DNA from: Prorocentrum cordatum
Lineage: Eukaryota > Sar > Dinophyceae > Prorocentrales > Prorocentraceae
Reading direction: 5' to 3'
Length of the DNA: 48,360 nucleotides
Assembly: GCA_963575745.1 (NCBI GenBank)
Contig: CAUYUJ010007196.1
Location: forward strand, 1 to 48,360
The translations under genes and the position numbers were made by a program. Below are positions 1 to 9,534 of the stretch, one piece after another (positions within the stretch are counted from its first letter, which is position 1; each line of letters starts with the position of its first letter). The notes under the pieces were generated by a model. That model was not told where the DNA came from and searched no databases. It saw nothing but the letters and a program-made list of their open reading frames with translations.

Positions 1-199
1 GCCGCGCCCGCCCGCCCGCCGAGATGTCTTCTTGTAGGGTGATCGCGTGGACCTGCAAGCGGGCTGGGGTGCATAGCTTCCGTAATTCGAGCGCGGATAG
101 TTGCAGCTATCCGCGCTGACGCGTCATGACGCGCCGCCTCTCCCCGCCTCGTCTCATCTCATCTCTCCTCCCCTCTCTTCGTTGCCGCTCTATCTCATT

Positions 200-431
200 G
201 GCGGACGCGCCGCCTCCCCCCGCCTGGCGGACAACCGCCGTTCAGATACGAGCATCGGCGCATCGGGTTTGTTCTATGCGGTTGGAAAAAAAACACCAGT
301 CCTTCCCTGAGCCACCCATTGGCGGCTAAACCGCCCTGAAGCCTCCATTGGCGGCCACGCCGCCCATTGGCGGCTAAACCGCCCATTGGCGGCCACGCCG
401 CCCTGAGCCCTCCATTGGCGGCTAAACCGCC
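200..431. repeat. Cluster of GGCGG-N5-CCGCC hairpins upstream of gene A
   Basis: Six copies of a 15-bp inverted repeat with 5-base arms and a 5-base loop lie at 200-214, 321-335, 350-364, 369-383, 388-402 and 417-431; a seventh at 226-239 has a 4-base loop. Four are joined by CCATT spacers into a short array, and the loop alternates between CTAAA and CCACG. The same element recurs up to 8.6 kb and was not seen later. Confidence 0.85.
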
Positions 432-590
432 TCCGCCGCCTGCTGGCATCCCGAAATGTGCGATGCCACCGCGCCTCTTACACATGTATGTTTTTGTTGT
501 TGGGACGCTGTATCGGCTCGAATCTAGGCGCGCACAGGCTCGTGCCCCACGCCGCCCCTGCGCTAGCCGTGCACTTCTCGCCCTGCCGCC

Positions 591-1229
591 ATGGCAGGCC
601 AGCAGGGCGAGAAGACCGTCATGTTCGGCTTCAAGTGCCCACAGAGCAGCAGCTGCCAAAGGGGCGGCAAGTGGTTCCAGGGAGAGACAGTGGAGGAGGC
701 CAGGAACAAGCTGGTGAACCACCTTCGCGTGTCGCCGTACCACGACTTGAGCGAGGACGAAGCGGAGGTAGCTGCTGTCGCACTCGAGGCCGACTCGTGG
801 GAAGTCGACCTCGCGGAGTGGCGCCAATGGGAGGAGGAGAAGGCCAACTGGGGCTCCGCCAAAAGGCGCAAGGGGGCGCCGAAGGTCGAGCGGGCGCCAA
901 TCCCTCCACAATCCCGCGTGGAGCGCTCGCACCAGCTGAAGGACGCGTTCTCGGAGGGCAGCGGATCGTCAGGCGCAGCTTCGTCAGCCACGGCGGGCAT
1001 GAGGATGTCCACGGCGTTGGCCAGCCAGATGTCGCCCGATAGCATCGTGGCGCTCAACGGCACCCAGTGCCAGGCTGTGCTCGACTCGTTGCGCCGCGCG
1101 CGTACTGCGACGCAGATGTGCGCCCAGATAGCGGAGCGCGCGGTGAACGCTTTCCGCCAAGAGGAGCAATGCATCGCCGAGTGCGAGGACGTGCTCGCGA
1201 GCTGGCTGGGGCGCAACGCGACCTCGTAG
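591..1229 (+). CDS. Gene A: dinoflagellate-type hypothetical protein, 212 aa
   Basis: An open frame starts at an ATG in a strong initiation context (GCCGCCATGG) and ends at TAG. The N-terminus carries C16, C22, H44 and H51, a spacing that could bind zinc, around a helical EEARNKLVNHL segment and a YHDLSEDEA motif. From memory, this CP...C / HL.. / YHxLSE arrangement recurs in many uncharacterised dinoflagellate proteins; that is recollection, not a search. A basic KRRK stretch follows near residue 90, then a Ser/Ala linker and a helical C-terminal part with AERAVNAFRQEE. No signal peptide or membrane segment is seen. It is intronless and first in a run of same-strand genes. If TAG were read through, TGA follows eight codons later. 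A very weak spliced-leader-like match (11/21) lies at 502-522. Function unknown. Confidence 0.75.
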   Translation: MAGQQGEKTVMFGFKCPQSSSCQRGGKWFQGETVEEARNKLVNHLRVSPYHDLSEDEAEVAAVALEADSWEVDLAEWRQWEEEKANWGSAKRRKGAPKVERAPIPPQSRVERSHQLKDAFSEGSGSSGAASSATAGMRMSTALASQMSPDSIVALNGTQCQAVLDSLRRARTATQMCAQIAERAVNAFRQEEQCIAECEDVLASWLGRNATS

Positions 1230-1910
1230 GTGCAGGTGCACGGCTGGCAGCACTGATGTCGCCTCAGCATCAGTAGCCTCATTCGCGCAGGCGGCGCGAC
1301 GCGTCGGCCCTACACGCCCCCCTCCCACTCCTCCAACGCAATTTCAAACCACACCCCTGTGTCAGAACAAATTAGGACACCCCCACACACTCCATCCGCA
1401 CTCAATTCGTGAAGGCCGCCACGCCGAGGTGAATTTTGGCCACGCAGGCGGCCGAGTAGCCGTCCCCCAATGCAAGGCGATATGGGGGCGAGTGGACGAG
1501 CGGAGCGGGAGGAAGGTGAGGGAACTTCGGCGGATAAGACAGGTGGGCGGTTGGATGGGATTTGGCAGAAGGGCTGGGTGGAGAAAACTGCATCCGCATA
1601 AGAATGAGTGCGGCTATTTTCTGGATGTGCTGCATCGCCATGTCCGCCCACCCCCCCATCGCCTTGCATATGATGACGCTCAGGCAGCGCGCCCCGATTG
1701 CGCGCGCTTGCCCGTCTCTTCGCTGCCGCTCAGGCAGCGCGCCTCGCTTCCGCGCTCGCCCGTCTTTTCGCTGCCGCTCAGGCAGCGGTTTGAAGCACGC
1801 GGCGCCGTCCGCGGTCGGTAGCGCAGGGCGCCGCTCCGCCCCTGCTGCTCCGATTAACTAACTCGGCGGACGTGCCGCTACGCCGCCGCCATGCACTGGC
1901 AAAAAAACGT
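1230..1910. other. Spacer between genes A and B with two 19-bp hairpins
   Basis: No credible gene is seen. The stretch holds two copies of CGCTGCC-GCTCA-GGCAGCG at 1721-1739 and 1769-1787, inverted repeats with 7-base arms and a 5-base loop, and a half copy near 1678. Their architecture matches the GGCGG family although the sequence differs. Confidence 0.6.
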
Positions 1911-1914
1911 TGGC

Positions 1915-2062
1915 TGTTATCATATGTTAGCATATGTTATCACGCGCCTGATAACACCTTATAACACCTGATAACACCTGATAACATGTTATCAGGTGTT
2001 ATCATGTGTTAGCATGGTGTTATCACACGCCTGATAACATATGATAACATATGATAACATGA
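1915..2062. repeat. GATAACA/TGTTATC palindrome array with a 36-bp perfect palindrome
   Basis: About a dozen GATAAC or GTTATC units occur in both orientations, several as TGATAACA. Bases 1969-2004 form an uninterrupted palindrome centred between 1986 and 1987, so it could extrude as a cruciform. The tract is AT-rich inside a GC-rich region and lies about 350 bp before gene B. Confidence 0.85.
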
Positions 2063-2155
2063 TGTCATTTTTGTGTGGTTGTCATGTTGCGCGCAATTCA
2101 TTTCAGTATCCGTATCACCTCGTGCGTCCGCCACGCTTCGAGCGGCTAGTCCGCT

Positions 2156-2419
2156 GGCGGCCAATCCGCCTCCCTCGCCGCGCCCCTGCACCCTCTCAAG
2201 CGGCGAGCCCGCTGGCGGATATGCCGCCCCCTTCATACCTCACTCCACCCCTCCCTCCACCTTTGAATCGGCTATTCCGCTGGCGGCTATCCCGCCTCAC
2301 TTACCGCGCGTTTTCTTCGTCATCGCTTCGCGTCCAGCTCATCTTGGCATCAGGGCCGCGCGCGACGCGCGGCTTCTCGCGTGCCAAGGCGGCCACGCCG
2401 CCATGGCGGGGACGCCGCC
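2156..2419. repeat. GGCGG-N5-CCGCC hairpins running into the gene B start codon
   Basis: Copies lie at 2156-2170, 2214-2228, 2282-2296, 2388-2402 and 2405-2419. The first two are each preceded by a sister hairpin AGCGG-N5-CCGCT. The copy at 2388-2402 ends one base before the ATG, so its right arm supplies the GCCGCC of the initiation context, and the last copy overlaps codons 1 to 6. Confidence 0.85.
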
Positions 2420-4341
2420 CGCTGAAGATCACCAGCAGCATTCTCTGGCAGTGATGTTCGGAGCAGCCCGGCCGAAAAACAAGGGAGTGATGACCAAGGC
2501 GCCCGCAGCGAAGCCCCGTGGGAAAGCTAAGCTATCGGGGACGCAGATGACACTGACTGGACAGCTTGTGCCGCCGCTCGCATTGACCGACGCAGGGCCG
2601 CCGAAGGCACGCGGGAACAGCAAAGGCAAGGGCAAAGGTAAGCACCCCGCAGCGTTGAGGACGGCTCGCAAAGCTGCGTCAGCCGCAGCTCCCGCCGAAG
2701 AACTGCCTCCTCAGGGCGCAGCGGCTTTGCCACCAGAGCCGGACGACGCAGCGTCAGAGGCGGCATCGGGATCCGAGGAGCGCGGCGACGAGATTGGTTC
2801 CGAGCTCGGCGTCAAACAGGATGAGCTTGAGAGTGCCAAGCGTGAGCTTGAGGAGGAAGAGGCTCCACCGCCGGGCGCGGTAGCCAAGGTTGAGAATGAG
2901 GAGCGCTCGCCCGAGGCGGCAGCGCCGCAGGCGGAGGAGGAGGAGGCAGCTCAGGACGATCCGCCAGCAGGCGCTCCCCAGGTAGGGGAGTTCGTGGATG
3001 TGCATGGCATCGAGGATAGCATCGTGCGTTGCAACCGCTGCTGTCGCACGGCAAAGGAGTGCAACTACAGGATCAAGGCGAAGGGCCAGTCGACTTACCA
3101 GTGCGACGCGTGCAACACGAACGGGGTGCGCCTTTCTCGGAGGTTCGGACAGTGGCCGCCAAAGTGTTTCGCAAAAATGAAGAGTGAGTTCAAGCAGCAG
3201 TTCTACAAGGATCTGGCAGAAGATCCTGGGCTGTCGAACCTCGATCGCATTGAAGCCTTCGTGGTCAGCTCAATCACTGTCCAACGGATGGAGGAGGAGC
3301 GCGTCCGCAAGGGTGGCAAGAACCTTCCGCTGAGGAAGTGGGCGCACGACGGCTTCGACGCGAAAAAGATTGAAGATAATGTGCAGGATAAGAGGTGGAA
3401 CCCTGATCTCGGGGAGTGGACGTACAGGCCGCAATTTGAGGCGGCCTGGAGCGAGACAGTGGAGGCCGCAGTGCGCAACGAGCTGTACACCGATAAGAGG
3501 ACGCAGGCGAAGCAGAGCGGCCCGCGGGCAGCGGCCTCGACGGGCGTCGCAGAGCACGGCGGCGACAAGGGCGACAGAAGCGACGAGAGCGACATGTCCA
3601 GATCCAGGCGGCGCCGCAGGCGCAGGTCTGACAGCCGCAGGAGGAGGGGGCGCAGCATGAGCAGGCGCGACAGCAGGGGCAGGCGCGACAGCATGAGCAG
3701 ACGCCGCGACAGACGTCGCGACACCAACCGCAGCAGGAGCCGCTCGCGCGGCGCCCGCGACAGGAGCAAGAGCCGCCGCAAGGGCAGGAGCAAGAGCCGC
3801 GGCAAGAGCAAGGACAGGAGCAAGAGCAGGCCGTTTGGGGGTTCAACGCAGGGGTGTCGCCTGGGCTTCGCATTCGTTTTCGGTTTCCGTTCAACTCTTC
3901 AGGTTCGGATCGGGTTATTGAGTTCGCTCGGCTCGAAGTGTTGTCATTTTCGGACAACCCCGAAGGCTCCGCAGGGATAAGGACGCTGAGAAGGAGCGGA
4001 GGCGACAGGAAGCGAGGGAGAAGGCCGAGCAGGCCAAGAAGGAGACGCAGGAGAAAAACCTGGCGCTGAAGTGGATCGGCACCGCAACGAGGCTCGAGAC
4101 AGAGCTGGACGGGTACCTCGAGCATGAGAAGGCGGACAAGGTGCCGTCATGGGCTGTGAATAACGCGAAGGCGGCGAGGAAGTCCGTGGCAGTCATGAAG
4201 GCGGTGGCGCAGAAGCGCGTGCACAGCGGCGTGGCGTTGACGATCACGCAGGACGAGGCCATCAGCATCCAGAAGGATGCGAGCTCGGCGGCGAGGGCCA
4301 TCGCGGGGATGCTCAAGGAGGCGCAGAAGCACAGCACCTGA
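2403..4341 (+). CDS. Gene B: zinc-ribbon and RS-rich protein, two exons, about 597 aa
   Basis: The chosen start is the ATG at 2403 in GCCGCCATGG; the frame is open further upstream but there it is hairpin repeat. Exon 1 is 2403-3829 and exon 2 is 3975-4341, ending TGA. Order of regions: basic Lys/Pro/Ala N-terminus, acidic Glu-rich segment around residues 125-195, a four-cysteine ribbon (C210-x2-C213, C234-x2-C237, with C214 and C220 between), a charged helical part, then an Arg/Ser-rich domain from about residue 398 that crosses the splice into a Lys/Glu/Arg coiled coil and a helical tail. RS domains usually act in RNA processing, so a nuclear RNA-associated role is a fair inference. The ribbon resembles a Cys module common in dinoflagellate proteins (recollection). 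A gapped leader-like sequence near 2331-2354 is too weak to call. Confidence 0.75.
3830..3974 (+). other. GC-AG intron of gene B, 145 bp
   Basis: The exon 1 frame runs AAG AGC AG up to 3829, the intron begins GCCGTT and ends CCGCAG, and exon 2 opens GGATAAGG. Joining restores the codon AGG and leads straight into the Lys/Glu-rich frame that ends at 4341, with no stop. The interior is less GC-rich than the exons. GC donors followed by an AGG acceptor are usual in dinoflagellates. No GT donor nearby gives an equally good join. Confidence 0.7.
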
Positions 4342-4431
4342 GCGCCCCATGTGGCCCAGTACATCATGAAGTACGGCCTGAAAAAGGTGGAGAAGGACCC
4401 GAATAAGCCGCGGCCGCTGGGCCGCTCGTGA

Positions 4432-5033
4432 GCAGGGGCGGCAGTTGGGCCGCTCCTGACGAGGTGTGTGATTTCGTACAATTGTTATTGTTGGTGAAAC
4501 AACATTTCCACCGCCACCCCCCTCGTTACCACCGCAGCCCTTCGTTTGGCGGGGATGCCGCCTTTCCACTCTCGCAAGCCCTTGGCGGACATGCCGCCTT
4601 GCCTTCATTTGGCGGAGATGCCGCCTTTGCTGCTCATCGCGCTCCGATGCCTCACTTGGCGAGGCGAAGCGCTTGCATAACTCCCTCCTGCTCGAGCGCG
4701 TCCTGCCCGAGACCCAACCGCGCGAGCTGTGGCTCGCGAAGGCCAGCGACACCGTTGGGAATCCCATCGATTGGCGGTCGGAGACGAAGCAGAGGCGAAG
4801 CAGCTCCTTGGCAGGGGCGGCAGTTGGGCCGCTCATGACGAGGTGTGTGATTTCGTACAATTGTTATTGTTGTTGAAAAAAACATTTCTTCGTTGCCATC
4901 GCCACCCCACTCGTTACCACCGCAGCCCTTCGTTTGGCGGGGATGCCGCCTTTCCACTCTCGCAAGCCCTTGGCGGACATGCCGCCTTGCCTTCATTTGG
5001 CGGAGATGCCGCCTTTGCTGCCCACCGCGCTCG
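4432..5033. repeat. Direct duplication of about 215 bp, each copy with three hairpins
   Basis: Copy 1 (about 4432-4649) and copy 2 (about 4811-5033) share the run from GGGGCGGCAGTTGGGCCGCT through GATTTCGTACAATTGTTATTG to three GGCGG-N5-CCGCC hairpins. These are at 4548-4562, 4584-4598 and 4611-4625, then at 4936-4950, 4972-4986 and 4999-5013. The 160 bp between copies keep an open frame reading LLLERVLPETQPRELWLAKA, perhaps a stranded exon fragment; it is not called as a gene. Confidence 0.85.
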
Positions 5034-5087
5034 CACCGTTCTCTCGCGTTTCCCAATGACATGATCTGCCACCGTCCCACCCCTCAT

Positions 5088-5108
5088 CCGTAGTCTTTGT
5101 GGCTCAAG
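5088..5108 (+). other. Relict dinoflagellate spliced leader upstream of gene C (18/21)
   Basis: The 21 bases match the 3' 21 bases of the dinoflagellate spliced leader at 18 positions without gaps, including an unbroken TGGCTCAAG end and CCGTAG start. The ATG of gene C follows after 43 bases, a normal 5' UTR length. This is what a re-integrated trans-spliced mRNA would leave. Confidence 0.8.
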
Positions 5109-5151
5109 TGGAGCCGCTCGAGGTCGTGCCCCTTCGCGGTCTTGCGCCGCC

Positions 5152-5448
5152 ATGGCGAGCATCGCGGACAAGTACGACGTCGATGACTTCGAGCTCATCA
5201 CGGGTGGCAGTGCGTGGAGCTGGGCGACCATCGTGGTGCGCTTCATCGAGTGGCGCAATCGTTGCCGCCATGCACGCGCCGTTGGCATCAAGGGCCAGAT
5301 GCTCATCGACAAGGCGCGGCGCATGATGGAGGAGGCGCGCCGCACCGAGGAGCGCGGCAAGATGCTGTGCCAGATGTCGAAGCAGACGGTGCAGGACATC
5401 CCAGGCGGCATTCGGTTCTTCTGCCGCCAGCCGCACCAGGAGAGCTGA
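5152..5448 (+). CDS. Gene C: small hypothetical protein, 98 aa, probably retroposed
   Basis: The frame starts at ATG in CGCCGCCATGG and ends TGA. The product is short and mixed: an N-terminal DVDDFELI segment, an aromatic stretch near residues 22-33 (WSWATIVVRFIEW), then a Lys/Arg/Met-rich helix (DKARRMMEEARRTEERGKM) and a short C-terminus ending HQES. No known domain is recognised. It could be a complete small protein or the retroposed 5' portion of a longer one. It has no intron and sits just behind a clear relict spliced leader, both expected of a processed-mRNA insertion. The Kozak-like context shared with genes A and B supports the start. Function unknown. Confidence 0.65.
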   Translation: MASIADKYDVDDFELITGGSAWSWATIVVRFIEWRNRCRHARAVGIKGQMLIDKARRMMEEARRTEERGKMLCQMSKQTVQDIPGGIRFFCRQPHQES

Positions 5449-6000
5449 GCGGCGATCGGCTGGGCCGATAGAGGAGGATAAGGAGGAAGAGGAGGCAGGA
5501 TGAGGAGAGGAGGAGGAGGTGGATGAGGAGTTGGAGGCAGCACGCGCACCCGCACTAAGAGCCGCCAGCCGCCGCCGCGCCCGTCCCGCGCTGCGCCCGC
5601 CCCGAGCTCGAGCCGCCAGCCGCGCCCGTCTCCGAGCGCTGGCGGCTTGGAGCCCGAGCTTGAAACTCAAGCTCGAAATTGCGTGCGAGAAAAAGAAATC
5701 CCCCTTGCAAGTTCCGTTGCTACGCTCACTTCGCGCCTCCGCAATCTCCCCCACCCACCCCCCTCCCCCCTCCCCCCTCCCCCCATGCCCCCTCGCCCCC
5801 ACGCTCTTCGGCGGCTACGCCGCCCCTCCCGACCCTTCAGGCGGCTACGCCGCCATGCCCTTCGGCGGCTACTCCGCCCCGCGATCCATTCCCGCCTCCA
5901 CTTCCGTCTCTCTGGCTGCAATTCGTTTTTCTCAACCGCGCTGGGCCTCGCGCTGCCCCCCGCCCCCGCCCCTCCCGCGCGCGGGCGTCGGCGCAATGGG
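5449..6000. other. Spacer before gene D with three GGCGG-N5-CCGCC hairpins
   Basis: The first part is a GAGGA-rich purine run and an Arg/Ala-type GC stretch, then a pyrimidine tract (5745-5800). Hairpins lie at 5810-5824, 5840-5854 and 5864-5878. No independent gene is seen. A frame around 6003-6140 (KRALQVDKQVEQRARLQQ) looks coding and may belong to gene D. Confidence 0.6.
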
Positions 6001-6158
6001 AAACGCGCCCTGCAGGTGGACAAGCAGGTGGAGCAGCGGGCTCGACTGCAACAGTGTCTGGCCCTGCGCGGCGTGTCCGCGGCTTTGCTCGAGCGAATCG
6101 TGACTGCGCTTGGCCATGGCGACGACGCGGGCGATGCTATAGACGTGAGCGTCGGGCC

Positions 6159-8406
6159 ATGCAGCGATCGCAGACGGCATCCGTGGCCGATCTCATCAGC
6201 GCAGTGCGGCTGCAGCCCAAGATCGGCACGCCTTTCCGATGGAGCGTGGCGCTGCCGCATCGGCTGATGCCGAGGCTCCTGTCGGACTGCCCTCTCTGGA
6301 GTTCAATGTTTTGGGAAGCGATGCGCCGTTTCCCTGTGTCGCGCGATCGGCCGTGGAGGCTTTTGCTGTACTACGACGACATTGGCGTGGGCAACGCCTT
6401 GAAGATAGATAATCGTCGGAATCAGCTCGCGGTGTATGCGAGTTTCCTCGAGTCCGGATCCTTCTTGCAGAAGGAGGTTGCGCGGCTGCCGATCGGCGCT
6501 TTGCGCGTCGTCGTGAAGAAGAGCATCGGCGGCTCGGCCGCGGCGCGGGCATTGCTTCGCGCGCTGTTCCTGGGGCCAGAGAGTCTGTCGGAGCACGGTG
6601 CGCCAATCGGCGGCGTGCACTTTTTCGCCAAGTTCCACCGCTTGATTGCAGACGAGGCGGCTGGAAAAGAGACATTCTGCACCAAGGGCGCTGCAGGTCT
6701 GAGACCGTGCTTGCAATGCAAGAACGTTGTGCTGGATCAGGCGGAATGTCTTGCAGACTACGACGACGATGATTACCTCGTGCCTCTCTGGTGCGCTGAC
6801 TCGTCGCGCTTTGACCCGCTGTCGTCAGACGAGTTTTTGCAGCAATATGATGATTTGGCGTCGCTGCGGGACACGACAACCAGAGCGAACATCGAGAGAC
6901 TGGAGCCAGGGAGGAAAACATTTCCATCGATCCCCTTCTGATGTCCCCCCCTTCCTTCCCTTCTGATGTTCCGGCCCCCGAAGGAGACGGCAATGGGCAT
7001 CACTCTGGATGACCGTTCTCTGGTGGCGTGCCAGGCGTTGCGGACGGTGGCGCCGCCGAGCACATACGTGAGGGACCCCATGCATACCATGCTGGCCAGC
7101 GGCGGGACCTTGCAGGTCGAAATCTTTGCGCTCCTCAAGGCGGTGAGGGATGTCATCCCCGACGCGTGGGGAACGTGGCGGGATCGCTGCTCGGCGTGGC
7201 GGACTGGCAGACGCGGCAGGAAACCGCCAGCGTTTCTGTTCAGCGTGGCTCGGAAGAAAGCGACCTGCAAGGCGTCGCACTTCGTGGGCAAGGCGTCGGA
7301 TTGCTTGGCCGTGTTCCCTTTGATTCGTCATTGGGTGCACACAGAGCTGCGTCCCAGCGGCATGGCGAACGCTGCGGCGCGGTCGTTCGAGGCGATGGCG
7401 AAGATGCTCGAATTGTACATGCAGGGCAAAAGGACATGCGGCCGCAGCTGAAACGCAAACGCTGGCCTGCGCGTTCGAGGATGCACCGCGTCGGCCCGCG
7501 CGCATCCTCGAGCGCTTAGGTGGCAGGCGGTTCGGCTACGTCCTGAGGATCGGCGCCGTGCCGAATTTGATAGCTGTCTGGACCAAGGCCGTTTCGATTT
7601 CCTTGGCGCTGCACAAAGCCGCGCACGGGCCAGCCCTGATCAAGCCGAAGCATCATTATTTGTGGCACGTCCCCGACCAGCCTGCGGAGGACGGCATCTG
7701 GTTGGACGCCTTCGTACTCGAGCGGAAGCACAACCTGCTTCGGTCCAGGTCGCAGGAGATCGACAACCCTGAGAATTTCGAGCGGTCGGCCTTGACGGCG
7801 ATGCTCGCCTGCTTCCTGGAGGAAGCGAAGGAGGCGCCGCGCTCCCGCGCCAAAGCGTGGCGCACGCCAGAGCTGGACAGTACGTTCGGGCACTCGGGGC
7901 GCAACCTTGCATGCCCTTTGTGGAGGAAGATGGGCTGGGAGAGGGGAAGGCGGTTTGCCGCCGAGGCGGCTCGCCGCCAGGAGGAGGAGGAGGAGGAGGA
8001 GGAGGAGGAGGAGGAGGAGGAGGAACCCCTCCGCAGGGCTGAAACGTGGACCAGCAGAGAGGCGTCGATCGACGGCCAGATGCACGGCAGCCAGGACAGA
8101 CGGCGCAACCAACCTTGGTATTTAGGGGTGCACATGCGTGTGCCCCCCCAAAAATCGAGGCGTTGCTGCCCTCAGGATTTTCTCCTGGGCGACGGCGAGG
8201 CGTACATCGTGCATTGCTGCGCGCAGGCTGGCGCCGCCAGCTACCTGCTGGTGGAGACCCTGGAATGGGTGCGCGCGCCATGCCCAGGCGCGTCCCTGTG
8301 GCGGCCGCGCGGCGACGTCGCCGTGATGCCCGCCGAGCTGATCCCGCCAGCCTGGGCGGCTTATCGGCGACTACAGGACGATGGCTATGTGCTCGCCATC
8401 ACGTGA
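6159..8406 (+). CDS. Gene D: transposase-like protein (CACTA/Tnp2-type motifs), interrupted frame
   Basis: Three coding segments follow on: 6159-6941, about 6975-7451 and about 7519-8406 (stop TGA). They share the order of landmarks of a large dinoflagellate family that I recall and of eukaryotic Tnp2-like transposases: an LRPCLQCKNV cysteine site near 6700, a D-x-MH site (RDPMHTML) near 7078, and KPKHHYLWH followed by FVLERKHNLL near 7646-7740. The segments end in TGA or lie in different frames, so the gene has introns or is broken. A likely earlier exon at about 6003-6140 lies in another frame; it ends at a GTGAGC donor-like site. A 25-bp spaced repeat of CCCTTCTGATGT (6933 and 6958) straddles the first break. 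The last segment carries a Glu run encoded by a GAG repeat. Mobile-element or domesticated origin is inferred; activity is doubtful. Confidence 0.6.
7979..8024 (+). repeat. (GAG)n microsatellite inside gene D
   Basis: About fifteen consecutive GAG/GGA triplets lie in frame and encode a run of Glu in the last segment of gene D. Such a run is polymorphism-prone. It separates the ERKH-containing part from the C-terminal region. Confidence 0.85.
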
Positions 8407-8432
8407 AAAAGGAAAAAACGAGCGCATGCGAG

Positions 8433-8606
8433 AGCGGATATGCCGCTGGCGGATGCGCCGCCCTTCGATAGAGAGGTGCAGGAGGGAGGGGCGGATATGC
8501 CGCCGAAGAAGGAAGGCGGGCTCGGGGAGGGAAGGCGGCAGGAGGGAGCGGGGGCGGGCTGGCCGCCGACAACGAGGAGAGGAGAGGGGAGGCGGTGATG
8601 GCCGCC
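8433..8606. repeat. Last GGCGG-type hairpins, just after gene D
   Basis: AGCGG-ATATG-CCGCT (8433-8447) is followed directly by GGCGG-ATGCG-CCGCC (8448-8462), then 8490-8504, and a 6-base-loop form at 8591-8606. The AGCGG plus GGCGG doublet is the same as the one at 2140-2230. This is the right edge of the family in the window. Confidence 0.8.
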
Positions 8607-8629
8607 GAGGGGAGGCAGTTTGAAGAATA

Positions 8630-9157
8630 GTTGATCCCCCCCCCTCTCCCTCTCCCCCCTTCCCCTCCGCGCCCCGCAGGCGTCCTGAGGGCGGCTCGGC
8701 GCGTCGACCTGCGGCGCCCTGTCCTGAAAAACTGTTGTGTTGTAGTTGTTAAAACGTTTTTTGTGGTTTTTTTCCCGAAACATAGCAATATCAAGAACAA
8801 ACATGCAAAACATAGAAAGTTATGCAAATTTCGGGTTAACCGAATCGGACAGCCCACATCGACTTAGCTGACTTAGCTACTAAGTTGGGTATGTTGAGGT
8901 GTATGTATCGATATATCTTGGCAGTGGTACCCGATAGCTCAGTTGATAAGATGGATGGTTCTGTGAGTAGTATGTATGGTATGTTGTTGAATATACTTAT
9001 CTAACAAAACGTTAAGTAGATGAATGCGAAGTTCGATATTTTATATATGTTGAATATGTGAGGTCAACTAGCATGAACCTACATACATCTTCGTTGAAAC
9101 GATTTCATCGGATATACAACGCTCTTACCGCACTTACACCCACCCGACGATCAAAGC
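8630..9157. other. AT-rich spacer without a gene
   Basis: Pyrimidine-rich at first, then AT-rich with CGACTTAGCTGACTTAGC near 8860, akin to the array at 41.3-41.6 kb. A tRNA-like A-box at 8932-8955 has no pairing D-stem and no B-box. No coding frame is convincing. Confidence 0.6.
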
Positions 9158-9158
9158 A

Positions 9159-9530
9159 GGCGTTCGGCTCGAGCGCCGGCCCGGGTGCCGGAAGCGGCCC
9201 GGAAGGGGTTCCCGGGCGCCGGGAGCAGAAAATCAATATTTTCGAAAGAAAAATATGTCTTGGAGTGGCCTTTTTTCGGCACCGCCTCGGAATTCAATTT
9301 TCCGGCGCCGGCCGGCGCCGGAACCGGCCCGGGCGCTGGCCCGGGTGCTGGCCCGGGCGTTTGGCTCGAGCGCCGGCCCGGGTGCCAGAAGCGGCCCGGA
9401 AGGGGTTCCCGGGCGCCGGGAGCAGAAAATCAATATTTTCGAAAGAAAAATATGTCTTGGAGTGGCCTTTTTTCGGCACCGCCTCGGAATTCAATTTTCC
9501 GGCGCCGGCCGGCGCCGGAACCGGCCCAGG
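9159..9530. repeat. Two tandem copies of a 198-bp GC/AT mosaic unit
   Basis: Copy 1 runs about 9159-9356 and copy 2 about 9357-9530 (slightly short). Each contains AATCAATATTTTCGAAAG, an AT-rich core, between CCCGGGCGCC-rich ends, and a perfect palindrome CCGGCGCCGGCCGGCGCCGG (9300-9319 and 9498-9517). The copies differ at only a few bases, so the duplication is recent. Confidence 0.9.
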
Positions 9531-9534
9531 CTGC

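Noticed and set aside
502-522. Spliced-leader relict before gene A
   Set aside because: Only 11/21 positions match, near what chance would give in several hundred bases; noted under gene A but not called.
2331-2354. Spliced-leader relict before gene B
   Set aside because: It needs three insertions to align well; ungapped it matches 11/21, and gene B has an intron.
8932-8990. tRNA-like start (GATAGCTCAGTTGATAAG)
   Set aside because: The A-box resembles a tRNA, but GCTC has no pairing GAGC, no B-box follows at the right distance, and no acceptor stem closes.
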